A stretch of DNA of 51,628 nucleotides from Strigomonas culicis (lineage: Eukaryota > Euglenozoa > Kinetoplastea > Trypanosomatida > Trypanosomatidae): contig AUXH01000060.1 in NCBI GenBank assembly GCA_000482145.1, positions 1-51,628 of the forward strand. The letters are read 5' to 3'. Each line of letters starts with the position of its first letter. Position 1 is the stretch's first letter. Under the pieces are notes generated by a model. It was not told the DNA's origin. It saw only the letters and a list, made by a program, of their open reading frames with translations, and did no database searches. This document shows, one piece after another, positions 36,001 through 44,128 of the stretch. The translations under genes and the position numbers were made by a program.

Positions 36001-38533
36001 TCTCTTTGGCCAGTTGGCGATAGGATGCCTGCTGGTGCTCCAAGTGGGCCGTGTATTCTTGCCGCATCTCCTGCCTCTCCTTTGCCCAGTCCTCGTTGGC
36101 TGACCGCAGCTCGCTCTGACAGGTCTCTTGCACGCTCCTTGCAGTCTTCTCCTGCTGTGCCAGCTGCCGCTCGTAGCTCTCCTGCAATTCAGCAATTTGC
36201 TGATGCAGCTGCGCCTCTACCCGTCGAAGCGCTTCCTTGTGCGCGGCCTCCGCGTATTCCTTCTCGAACACGTGCTGCCGTAGTTGTGTCTGCAGCTGGC
36301 GCACGATCGCCTCGTGGTCCTTGTAGATCTTAGCCCTCTCCGCGTGATACTGGGCGTGCGTCTGGTTCAGGGTCTCTTGCGCCTGTGCCGCTTGGGCTGC
36401 CGAGCGCTCCTGCCAGCGCGCTTCGAGGCCTTGCACAACCCGTGTTTTTGCGCTCAGCGTGGCCTCCACTTGAGTCGCTCTTTCCTTCTCCGCGGAGCGC
36501 GCCGCTGCGTGTGCACGCCAGCGGGAGAACCATTGCGCGCGGTGGCGCTGCTGCCTTTCGGCGTCCATGCGCGACGCGAGCGTGCGCAGCCCCTTCGCTC
36601 GGCCCTGCCGCGCCTGTCCCTCCTGTTGCTTGCAGTGGCGGTGCCACTCGTTACAGGCCTCCATGAGCTGCGCGGACTCCGCTGCGGTGGACTCGCCCCA
36701 CGCGCGCAGCATGCCCATCACCTTCTGCCGCAGCGTAGCGAACCACAGCTGCTCCCTCTGCTCCATAAAAAAACGTTCGTTTTCTTCATCCAGCAGAAGA
36801 CACTGGCGCTTTTGTTCGAACAGCTGCGCGCCAAGGGCACGGACGTCCGCCTGCCTGCCTGCTGCAACATCCGTGAGATTATTGAGTTCGACTTGTAACT
36901 TGTCATTTTCTGCGTCCTTTTCGTTGAGCTGCGCTTTACACCCGGAAAGCTCCCTTTGTAGCTGGCGACACACGTGGTTGCTGTGCTCCAGGTCGGCTTC
37001 CAGGCCGACCACTGTCTTTCGATGTGTGGAGGCGAGCGCTTGCTGGTGTACGAGAAACTCTTTCTGTCGATTGTGAAGGTTCTGCTGCATTGCCTCCCGT
37101 TCGTTCTGTGCGGTCCGTCGCTTCTGCTGTACGGTGAAGGACAGCCAGTCGTGGAAGATGCGCTGTCGCGTGCAGTGGTAGGTGCATGCGGCAACGCGGT
37201 CCGTCAGCAGGGCTGTCACGCACTGCCCCTGCTGGACCTGCTGGCGCCAGTTCTCGTTCTCCAGCTTCGCTTGTCCCAACCTGGAGACGGCCTTGGATAG
37301 CTCATTGTCCAACCGCAGCACCTTTTCGCTGAGGGGTGACAAGAGACGGAGGTCGTCCCGCAGAGCGACTGCCTCTGCATGCTGCAGCTGGTTCTTTGCC
37401 ATGAGCCGCTCGACCACTCCTTGCAGCGAGGCAAAGAGAAACGCCTCCTTGTTCGCCATGGAGGAAGCGAAGGCGCTACTAAGGGACGATAAGTGGTCTG
37501 TGGCCGCGGCCGTGAACACGTCCACCTCGAGCAGCACTTGGCTCTTCTGCACCCGGCACCGCTCGACGTCCCCTTGCAGCTGTACGACAGCGCTCTTCAG
37601 CTTCTCTTCTTTTGTGCGGAAGAAGTGTTCCGTCTCCTGCTGCTGGCGGAGGTACGTCCTTGTTCGGTCGCTGAATTCAGACGTGACATCCTCGAGCGCG
37701 ACCTTCAGCCGGTCCACCTCACTGTCGAGCAGCTCACACTCTTTCTGCTTGACGCCGTGGATCACGTGGGTCTTGACGTGCTCGTCGCTGATGTAGGTGC
37801 TGAGCAGGCGCTGCGTGTCCACTGCCTGCGCTTGGAAGTACGAGGCTTGGCGCTCTAGCTCGCGGATTTCGTTTTGCAGACGCTTGTTTCGTGCCTGGTG
37901 CAACTTGCGCTCCCACAGGGAAAAGACCTTCCGCTTGCACATTATTTGACCATGCAGAGATGCCACGTGCTCGCCGACTTGGTCCCTTGATTCGGAGAGG
38001 CGATTACACGCATCGTCCTGCGCGCGCTGCGTCTGTTTTGCCGTCGTCCGGCGGTACCACAGCCCCAGCGTCTGTCGGAGCCGTTGCCGCCGTCGCGTGC
38101 GCTCGCACACGTCCACAACCATGTCTGACATGTTTTGATGCTTCATGCCCTCTAGCCGGAGGACATCCTCGTAGTAGTCCTTCTGCTCTCCTAGTAGTTT
38201 GTTGTGGACATCAAAGTACCGCTTCATGCTCATTTTGGTGGAGTGGAGCTCCTTCTCCTTGCGGTCTACATTGCCGATGCGCTGCGCCTTTTCGTCCAGC
38301 TCACACAGCGATTCATAGAGAATGCCCAAACCAGACTGCAACAGTTCAGCTGCAGCCTCTTGTTTGCACTGGATGTCTCCCTGCACAGCCAGTGGGGACG
38401 ATGGCTCACCTTTTGTCCCATCCGTGATGCAGCTTGCTTGAAGAGTGCTAATATCCGACCGCGCGCTGCGCATGGCAGATTGCGCCTGCTCCATAACTTG
38501 TACTAGTTTGTCCATCATAGTGTATAGCGTCAA
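33059..38533 (-). CDS. Giant coiled-coil protein with Sfi1-like motifs
   Basis: An 1824-residue protein, almost entirely predicted coiled coil (Gln/Glu/Leu/Arg-rich heptads). The start is Met 38533, or Met codons 6/7 (MMDKLVQVM). In the N-terminal half six short segments break the heptads with a hydrophobic-x2-Trp-basic pattern: W159 (TLGLWYRR), W207 (VFSLWERK), W463 (IFHDWLSF), W612 (MLRAWGES), W672 (WFSRWRAH) and W885/W888 (LFKWRAWAAERRR). They resemble Sfi1-type centrin-binding repeats. The last 250 residues are Ser/Pro-rich with a final short coil. No motor or enzymatic domain is seen. A centrosome/basal-body or flagellar scaffold role is inferred. GC content is lower than in genes at 1-32 kb. 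Confidence 0.7.
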   Translation of the reverse strand: MTLYTMMDKLVQVMEQAQSAMRSARSDISTLQASCITDGTKGEPSSPLAVQGDIQCKQEAAAELLQSGLGILYESLCELDEKAQRIGNVDRKEKELHSTKMSMKRYFDVHNKLLGEQKDYYEDVLRLEGMKHQNMSDMVVDVCERTRRRQRLRQTLGLWYRRTTAKQTQRAQDDACNRLSESRDQVGEHVASLHGQIMCKRKVFSLWERKLHQARNKRLQNEIRELERQASYFQAQAVDTQRLLSTYISDEHVKTHVIHGVKQKECELLDSEVDRLKVALEDVTSEFSDRTRTYLRQQQETEHFFRTKEEKLKSAVVQLQGDVERCRVQKSQVLLEVDVFTAAATDHLSSLSSAFASSMANKEAFLFASLQGVVERLMAKNQLQHAEAVALRDDLRLLSPLSEKVLRLDNELSKAVSRLGQAKLENENWRQQVQQGQCVTALLTDRVAACTYHCTRQRIFHDWLSFTVQQKRRTAQNEREAMQQNLHNRQKEFLVHQQALASTHRKTVVGLEADLEHSNHVCRQLQRELSGCKAQLNEKDAENDKLQVELNNLTDVAAGRQADVRALGAQLFEQKRQCLLLDEENERFFMEQREQLWFATLRQKVMGMLRAWGESTAAESAQLMEACNEWHRHCKQQEGQARQGRAKGLRTLASRMDAERQQRHRAQWFSRWRAHAAARSAEKERATQVEATLSAKTRVVQGLEARWQERSAAQAAQAQETLNQTHAQYHAERAKIYKDHEAIVRQLQTQLRQHVFEKEYAEAAHKEALRRVEAQLHQQIAELQESYERQLAQQEKTARSVQETCQSELRSANEDWAKERQEMRQEYTAHLEHQQASYRQLAKEKQQGEAERQTLQKVAAEATAKVEILASQMTAYCAKAALFKWRAWAAERRRQTKSADWKTGFALRIQHITSAHNLLFDTYRRRQQELYTNTLNHLLSLTENSDKERLEAVEAENKKLASRVAKSESAVQEAQHTVAVWQEEADQWKQMCAQEQSRANASTAQHTIEMKRVGEKQEELETHYEECLEWLASHAAHATDLFAAEVHRAVDAARRSAQERAPDDDLEQRLGDMLCATQDATCGESELQELSEEALRNQMKQSFLVTGRETETRRSAEAVRQAAVVLLDLQQRTLKEQMEQLQQPLQPAASVQTASSANHEEEAFAQLASTRLDEIVSRHKRLLDTYSDSINERRETFYSVNGILVEMDVFSADLMRRFEANMAEMKRLQQRRPSLPPKRTQSTVNTTYTPFSLEQLTEESLVSAPSPSSDSPLAIAHILSEKESEPLRESSPERQSLRDRVAMLERMLVDAKTQLALAKELADNSVTLSLSHTAPDPAVLERWSDQAARDAGDLDLPFTFDELRFLYAQHQEKMKQMTDSYRQLQGAQERAATLETQLASLQAGTGTCADRQCAEKMKRLEHSVNSLHEQLEESRRAAVTERAELNATIAHLRGAASRMAQERQDAYQHTNRLQAHIQTLEAEREDTEAAVAWEEERDAIESNCRRQVEVLIEEKEQLETENTKLMEEKVRLEEKYTLGKLEDNRTTEQLVIAHKHEMESLRLHCEEVRKGDGSKSLQDSMVQAVNRKTAVLRLLYDQHLDATTGYVLDSFLAATTRALAAAHNEASRRRMEHANHHEEAEEPVAADTTVVPPPSNTAVPTTRSVENASFVQAFPSLDAVAAAASISPHFRNDPRGAGARCEPLHDWHSNTSPAYCMPESSRYRAPSYAKRGRSLSSPLPTWRGHGAPPTPPARARSASMDSIELSQSMLRYSKLLNLQFEKNAERYYQADALTCDLDDLIARGKRLEELARQEQLLNTCVLSS

Positions 38534-39220
38534 TGCTCGTTTTTGCTTTTAAACTATTTGTATATTTTTTTCTTTGATAAAAGAAAACAGTAAACAAATC
38601 TTTATTGTCAGAGAACAGAGCAAGAAAGTACAATGAAAGAAAAGCAGCATAACCCACATTAAAAAAGAAAAAGAAAAAAGGACCAGCGTGCAACGTGTTT
38701 ATTTACTAGTTTTTAACCCATTCACAATGCAAAACGTTTCAAACGAAGAGTCATAATCATAATAGCAGGTATACAATTTGAACATACACTTGCTCAGTGA
38801 ATCATGATGTGGGGCAGTGTCTTGGGCATCGCCGATGACCTCCATCATGACGACGACATCCTATGCCTGCCCAGTTCATCCACAAAGCGCATGTCGTCTG
38901 TTTTCCTATGCCTTGACTGCGCATTCACGAAGGCAAGCTTTTTCGCTGGCTTCGGAAAGAATGTTGCGGTGCACCATCAAAAACTACCACTTGTTTGCAG
39001 CGAAATAGATGGGATTACCGATGTGCTTTTGTACCATTCACTGACGTGTCGCTACAAGACTAAAAGAGAATGAAAGAGAGAGAGAAAAGAAGTTTTTATT
39101 GTAAGCAAACTATGGTTGGTGGTGTATGCATAATAGTAGAGTGATATGGATATGGATACAAGTATGGTTCGCTGCTATTAAGGCTCTACAAACAAGTATT
39201 GGGCAACTATATGCATGAAA
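38534..39220. other. Intergenic spacer, 687 bp, with unexplained GC-richer segment
   Basis: AT-rich flanks enclose a segment at about 38800-39073 with near-coding composition. It is open on the plus strand for 89 codons and on the minus strand in a frame interrupted by TGA. No family is recognised. Confidence 0.6.
38804..39073. pseudogene. Possible decayed gene fragment
   Basis: The minus strand reads a protein-like stretch (TATFFPKPAKKLAFVNAQ, then SRHRKTDDMRFVDELGRHRM) that ends in TGA and is interrupted upstream by TGA (after TSGSF) and TAG. The plus strand has an intact 89-codon frame starting MMWGSVLGIADD. Composition is closer to coding sequence than to the surrounding AT-rich spacer. 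Because every solid gene is on the minus strand I lean to a broken minus-strand gene, but I cannot name its parent, and a small non-coding RNA locus is not excluded. Confidence 0.25.
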
Positions 39221-42220
39221 TTAACGTAGACTCTCACTAATTGATTTCCTTGGCGTGTCACTATTGTTGTCAATGGCTTCCAACAGCTTGGACAGGATCT
39301 TCTGTTCCTGCGCATATGCTGAGGTGGCGCTGAGGCGCAACACGGACTCAGCGCGCTGGACCTCGGTGAGCATGGCACTTTCCTGTGCCTCCAAGTCTTC
39401 CGCGGCGACCTCAATGGTAGCGAGCAGGTCGCCGAACACATCCTCAATGGCCCCCTTTGTCATGAGGAGGTCCTCCACGTCCTGCTGCAGCTGCTCCGTC
39501 TCCCTCAGAAGCAGGTCTCTCTTTTCGCTCACTTCGGCAAGGAAGTCGTCGGACGCGTGCTGTGCTGCACCTTGCTCTCTGACGGCCACATCGAGCTCTT
39601 CCTTCAGCTCCACCACTTCCTCTTCCAGCTGGGTGCGTTCCGCGACCACATCGCTGAGCTGCATGCGCAGCAGCGCTAGCTGCGCCTCTTGCACCGCCGA
39701 GCGCTCTCGCTCCCCTTCGAGCGTTTCCTCCTGCATCAAGAGGAAGTTGATGCGCTTTTGCATGTTCTCCTCCTGTTCCTGCAGGAAGTCATTGTCGCCC
39801 TGCAGCGTCCGGACGGCCTCGACCAATGCCGCGGTTCTCATGGACAGGGACAGCCTGGAGGGCGCCACGTTCGAGAAGGATCCGGTGACGATGCTGTTCA
39901 GCGAGGACGTCGGAGACGGGAAGCCCACAAAGAACTCGTCCGTGGCCGCTAGCGCCTTGTTGCCGTCCTGCGCCAGACCGAGCACCGTCTTGATGAGCGT
40001 TTGCGTGTCGTGCGGCGCGTCCACGGCCGGCCGCAGCAGGCGCGCCGTGAGCCGCAGGGCCTCCACGGCCTCCTCCAGCTGCTGCAGCTTCTCCTTCATG
40101 TCCCGCTTGAACTGTCGGACACTTTCAGGGGTGATGTTGGAGAGCGCCAGCGCGGCGGTGGAGTTGAAGGAAGCCTTCGGCGTCACGCCAAAGTAGAGCG
40201 TCGAGGTGAGTGTCATGTTGGTGTCCGAGGCAGCTTCGTCCGGGCCCATCGGCTTCTTCTTCCTTGCGACATGACGGCTGCGGATAGAGGAGGAGGCAGA
40301 CCCCTCTGTCAAGCTCGCCGTATCCTCCTCATCCGGCTTTGTAAAGGACTCCACAATGGCCGTAGCTTCCTTCTGCACCTCGTTGACCTTGTCCAGCTTG
40401 GCACGCACACCCTCCAGAACACTCGACATACGCACGCGGTGCAGCTCGGCGTTGTTGTCCAGCTCCAGCAGCTGTTTCACTTGGGTGATGCTTTCGCTTG
40501 TATCGCCAGCGAGCGCAATCAGCGACTTGGTGGCCTCGATGGGATTGGCGGACTTGATGTTCATATCACCTCCTAGAGCCTCGTACGTTGTGTCAATGGC
40601 TATGCGCATCTGCTTCGCCTCTTCACCCGTCTTGACGATGTGCTCACGCACCTTGGAGACAAACGGGTCATCGCGCAGTGCGGAAACGGGCGTCATCGGC
40701 GCGCTCGAGGTGGTGGAGAGCAGATAGTCGTCCATGGGCAAGGGCTCAGAGGAGCGCTGCCGAGAGGTGGCGGTGGGCGCCTTCTCAGAGACCCCGTCTG
40801 GCCTTGTCGTGTGACTCAACGGAGCATCCTTACCGTCTTTGGAAGAGTGCCTCACCGCACCTGACGGAGACTCGCTGCCCTCCCCTGCTTCACCGTTTGC
40901 ATTTTCACCCCCCGGAGCATCACTTGTCCCATTTTCCTCCAGCGCACTCTTCAGCTCATCACACGCAAGCTTGTAGCGGCTTCTCTCCTTCTCCAAGGCG
41001 CTGATTTTTTTGCGCACGCCTCTCAGAACGTCAGGGTAGTTGTCCACGTGGCCTCCTCCGTCCTTGCTATCCTTCTCATATGGGAAACTGTAGTCGGCGG
41101 GTGGTATCGCGGAGGCCTTTTCTCTAGCGTTGTGCTGCTCTAACAAGTTCTTCACCCCCCTCATCATACAGGCAATCTGCTCGCATTCGTCCTGTATCTC
41201 CTTGACCAGTTGCCCGAGCTGGTCGGAGTCCGTGTCGGCTGAGGACGCCATGTATGCGGACGATGGGCCAAGGCTGCTTCGGAGAGTGTGCAACGCGGTT
41301 TGCAACCCCGCAACAGCCTCCTTCTCCCGCCGTGTCGTCTCGATGTCGTCGCGCTCGACTTCTTGATCGACTTCCTTGTACGAGGGAACGCCCTGGTTCG
41401 TGCGGAGGGATTGGAGAAACAGCTTATCCTGTGTGCGGTTTTTATTTGCGTACCATAGACTATACACAATACTCTGCAGCTCCACTATGCCGCCATCCAC
41501 ACACCCTATAAAATGAGCCTTGTTGATCGCGTGCTTACTGAAGAGGAATTCCGCCAGCCGTCCCGTCACGACCTTTGCAATGCTGGACCCGTCGAGCTGC
41601 GCGCGCAAGATGCATATATCCTCGAGTAGCGTTTGTTTTGTTTTCCTGACATGGGGCATCAAGCTGACGCGGACAATGTCGGTGTGCCTCCCGTTTTCAA
41701 TCTTGAAGGAGACAGTCGTAATACAATGCCCTTCCGGCAGCTGCAAGCTTTCGCTCACTCGCTGCTTGAGGTTCGGGAGCCCTTCCGCTGAAAGTGGCGA
41801 GTACACCAGTTCGTGGATCATCTGGGCAGAGTCAGACTGCACGGCTCTATTTCGCTCAATGACGTCTTTTGCTTCGGAATCCGTCGTGCCCCACCCGTAA
41901 ATGCGGCTCACGTTGACCTGTACTTTTTGCTTGCGGAAGGCCGTGAAAACCTGCTCTACCATGTGAATCATGACGGACCTCCGGTTGGCATAGGTTGAGT
42001 CGTCGGCTACAAAGATGTTGGTGCAGCACGCTGCATCGCTTCGGCTCGAAGTAGCGAGCTGGCGCACTAGGGAGGCGCACGAGACATCAACCCAGTCAAA
42101 CTGAAACTTGTACTTTACTTGCCCTGGGCCCTGCACTTCAAAGTTCATATCCGTGCGCTTCACAAACGGGGGTGACTCCCCAAGCAACAGTGCGACAGAC
42201 AAGCTTCCTACAATATTCAT
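39221..42220 (-). CDS. Kinesin-like protein with degenerate motor, coiled-coil tail
   Basis: A 999-residue protein from Met 42220 (MNIVGSLSVALLL). Residues 1-265 follow the order of kinesin motor elements in weakened form: VKYKFQFDWV (36-44) like the FxFDxVF strand; TNIFVADDST (67-76) where TIFAYGQTGSGKT would stand; SVMIHMVEQVFTAF then VQVNVSRIYGW (82-110) like the helix and the VSYxEIYNE strand; and HFIGCVDGGIVELQSIVY (236-253) plus SLWYANKNR like the final LRYAxRA element. The P-loop GxxxxGKT and the switch motifs SSRSH and DLAGSE are absent, so ATPase activity is not expected. Residues 290-999 are coiled coil and low-complexity segments with Ser/Thr-rich linkers. A structural cytoskeletal role is inferred. 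Confidence 0.5.
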   Translation of the reverse strand: MNIVGSLSVALLLGESPPFVKRTDMNFEVQGPGQVKYKFQFDWVDVSCASLVRQLATSSRSDAACCTNIFVADDSTYANRRSVMIHMVEQVFTAFRKQKVQVNVSRIYGWGTTDSEAKDVIERNRAVQSDSAQMIHELVYSPLSAEGLPNLKQRVSESLQLPEGHCITTVSFKIENGRHTDIVRVSLMPHVRKTKQTLLEDICILRAQLDGSSIAKVVTGRLAEFLFSKHAINKAHFIGCVDGGIVELQSIVYSLWYANKNRTQDKLFLQSLRTNQGVPSYKEVDQEVERDDIETTRREKEAVAGLQTALHTLRSSLGPSSAYMASSADTDSDQLGQLVKEIQDECEQIACMMRGVKNLLEQHNAREKASAIPPADYSFPYEKDSKDGGGHVDNYPDVLRGVRKKISALEKERSRYKLACDELKSALEENGTSDAPGGENANGEAGEGSESPSGAVRHSSKDGKDAPLSHTTRPDGVSEKAPTATSRQRSSEPLPMDDYLLSTTSSAPMTPVSALRDDPFVSKVREHIVKTGEEAKQMRIAIDTTYEALGGDMNIKSANPIEATKSLIALAGDTSESITQVKQLLELDNNAELHRVRMSSVLEGVRAKLDKVNEVQKEATAIVESFTKPDEEDTASLTEGSASSSIRSRHVARKKKPMGPDEAASDTNMTLTSTLYFGVTPKASFNSTAALALSNITPESVRQFKRDMKEKLQQLEEAVEALRLTARLLRPAVDAPHDTQTLIKTVLGLAQDGNKALAATDEFFVGFPSPTSSLNSIVTGSFSNVAPSRLSLSMRTAALVEAVRTLQGDNDFLQEQEENMQKRINFLLMQEETLEGERERSAVQEAQLALLRMQLSDVVAERTQLEEEVVELKEELDVAVREQGAAQHASDDFLAEVSEKRDLLLRETEQLQQDVEDLLMTKGAIEDVFGDLLATIEVAAEDLEAQESAMLTEVQRAESVLRLSATSAYAQEQKILSKLLEAIDNNSDTPRKSISESLR

Positions 42221-42648
42221 TTCAATGTAAACAGCAAAAAACAAACAAACAAAAGGGAATAATAATAATACAACAGCGGCTGAGTGGTATAGCCCTACTC
42301 CAGTCTGATAAAAAAAAAGAGTTTTTTTTTTTAATTGTCACTCTGATCTTTCTTCTTTTGAAAAATATAGACTATAACTCGAAGACAACAACGATGATGG
42401 ACAGAGTGAATAAGAGAGAGAGAGAGAGATAATATGTATAGTGAGCACGAACATATTCATCATGCACACGTATTCGCATGTGCAAGCAACCGAATTCGAA
42501 TCCTGATTAGTATTGCTTTCATTCCCTTGTCTATTAACTGTGTTTTGTAAAAAAAAAAGACATGTACAGGGTATACAATACAGTTGCGCGGTGCGCATCT
42601 TCATCCAAGGGGTTCGTCCGAGCATTCGAGCCTGCGCCGTGACGCAGA
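42221..42648. other. Intergenic spacer, 428 bp
   Basis: AT-rich with AAAC and AAT short repeats and T-rich runs on both strands. It is the leader of the kinesin-like gene and 3' UTR of the next gene. No further feature. Confidence 0.6.
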
Positions 42649-43872
42649 CTAGAATCGGGTAACGCGTACCGGGTGCTCGACAACGCCTGGCGGCGCTGTG
42701 CTGACACAACACGACGTCGACACGGCACGCTTGGGCGGTGGCAGCCCGGGCCATTGGGTGTGGTCTCGTAGTACGTCGGCCGGTCTACTTTTTGCGGCGA
42801 TGCCTTCCGTCGGTGGTGGTGAAACGGAGAAACTGAAGGTGTGCGAGGTGGGCGTACACTGAAGCGCGTGTGAAGAAACAGGGTGCACAGAGTCCTGTAT
42901 TTCCCTTTCTACTCCCTTTCTCCCGCTCCCGCTCCCTTCCTTCCTGTCCCTTTCCATGTCGGCCACTGTCTTTGGGTCCCAATCATCGCTGGAGCACGAT
43001 GACAGGCAAATGGCGTCCAGTTCCTCCACGTCCTCATTCTCTTCATGCGGCGACCACGCGTGCGACGACGCCTGCGTCTGCGTGCCCGTGGTTGAGAACC
43101 GTTTCCGGGTTTGTAAGAGTAAAAGCCAGCGGTCATAGAAAATGCGAAAGATGCGCTGACGCGTGTTGTGCTTCACTTTTTGATAAATGGCTAGCACCTG
43201 TGCAGAGGCTTGTGATACATCCGCTCGGCGGGCAAGCGCCATCGCTTGGTTCACCGGCACCAGGGCCAACGAGGTCTCCGTCCGGTACGGAGACGCGCGC
43301 GGCGAGCGCCGAAGGGGTCGCTCTTCACACGCAGGCATCAAAGACGTTAGTACACGCACGGAAGAAAGCGCTACCCCTGAACTGGGACTTGGCTTCGGGT
43401 CGGGAGAGGAGAGCTTATCGAATGTAGAAGCGGTGGGCAGTGCTGCCTGTGCCGCCGCATTTCTTTTACTTCTCGGCGGCTCCGCGCGGCGGGCGCCTGG
43501 CTCCTCTAGGTGTTCCGCTGGTTGCGGTTCCGTGTACCCTTGCGCAACGTCATGGTGCGACTGTGGCGCTACAGTGAGGCTATGCTCTCCCGTGGGAGGC
43601 GAAAGGGTAGACTCGCACGACTCGTCCCGAAAGCTGCCAAAGGACGCATCTAGAATCTCTTCAATGTCCTCTTCAACAGACTCATATATGACTACACGTT
43701 TCTTTGCACTTCTTCCTACAAACTGGTAAGCTGTGCGCTGTGTGTGAGTGGTCACGCCTGCAGTGGTTGCGTGATGGTCTTCTTCACTGTGGAAGCTACT
43801 GCTCGTTGTAGAGGACAAGCTCGTGGAGTTGAGGTGCGTATCGAAAGCGCTTTGCCTCTTCGGTTCTGCCAT
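42649..43872 (-). CDS. Disordered protein with one Sfi1-like motif
   Basis: A 407-residue protein starting MAEPKRQSAFDTHLN. It is mostly low complexity, rich in Ser, Thr, Pro and acidic residues. The one ordered-looking segment is about 225-260: QVLAIYQKVKHNTRQRIFRI, followed by FYDRWLLLLQTRKRFS, a helix with W249 in the same hydrophobic-Trp-basic setting as the motifs of the giant coiled-coil gene. The triplet RQRIF also occurs before W463 there. No catalytic domain is visible. Position among cytoskeleton-like genes and the shared motif suggest a basal-body or centrin-linked role, by inference. Codon use is less GC-rich than in the left part of the window. Confidence 0.65.
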   Translation of the reverse strand: MAEPKRQSAFDTHLNSTSLSSTTSSSFHSEEDHHATTAGVTTHTQRTAYQFVGRSAKKRVVIYESVEEDIEEILDASFGSFRDESCESTLSPPTGEHSLTVAPQSHHDVAQGYTEPQPAEHLEEPGARRAEPPRSKRNAAAQAALPTASTFDKLSSPDPKPSPSSGVALSSVRVLTSLMPACEERPLRRSPRASPYRTETSLALVPVNQAMALARRADVSQASAQVLAIYQKVKHNTRQRIFRIFYDRWLLLLQTRKRFSTTGTQTQASSHAWSPHEENEDVEELDAICLSSCSSDDWDPKTVADMERDRKEGSGSGRKGVEREIQDSVHPVSSHALQCTPTSHTFSFSVSPPPTEGIAAKSRPADVLRDHTQWPGLPPPKRAVSTSCCVSTAPPGVVEHPVRVTRF

Positions 43873-44128
43873 ATTCTAAGTTCTAACAATGAATAGCAAA
43901 TTATGTAAGTATATAAATGTATGCATAATATATGTACAGAGAAATGTGCTCTTAGCTAGTAGGAAAGATCCAAAGGAAGAGAATGGACGAGTTGGCAAAA
44001 AAAAAAAAACAGACAACAACAGTGAGTTGGGTGTACTCCACGGAGTGGAGATTAGGCCTAGATGCACAAACCGGAAGTGTGGAATCACCAAGTGGAGATA
44101 AAGATGCATAATACGCTTTTTTCCTTCT

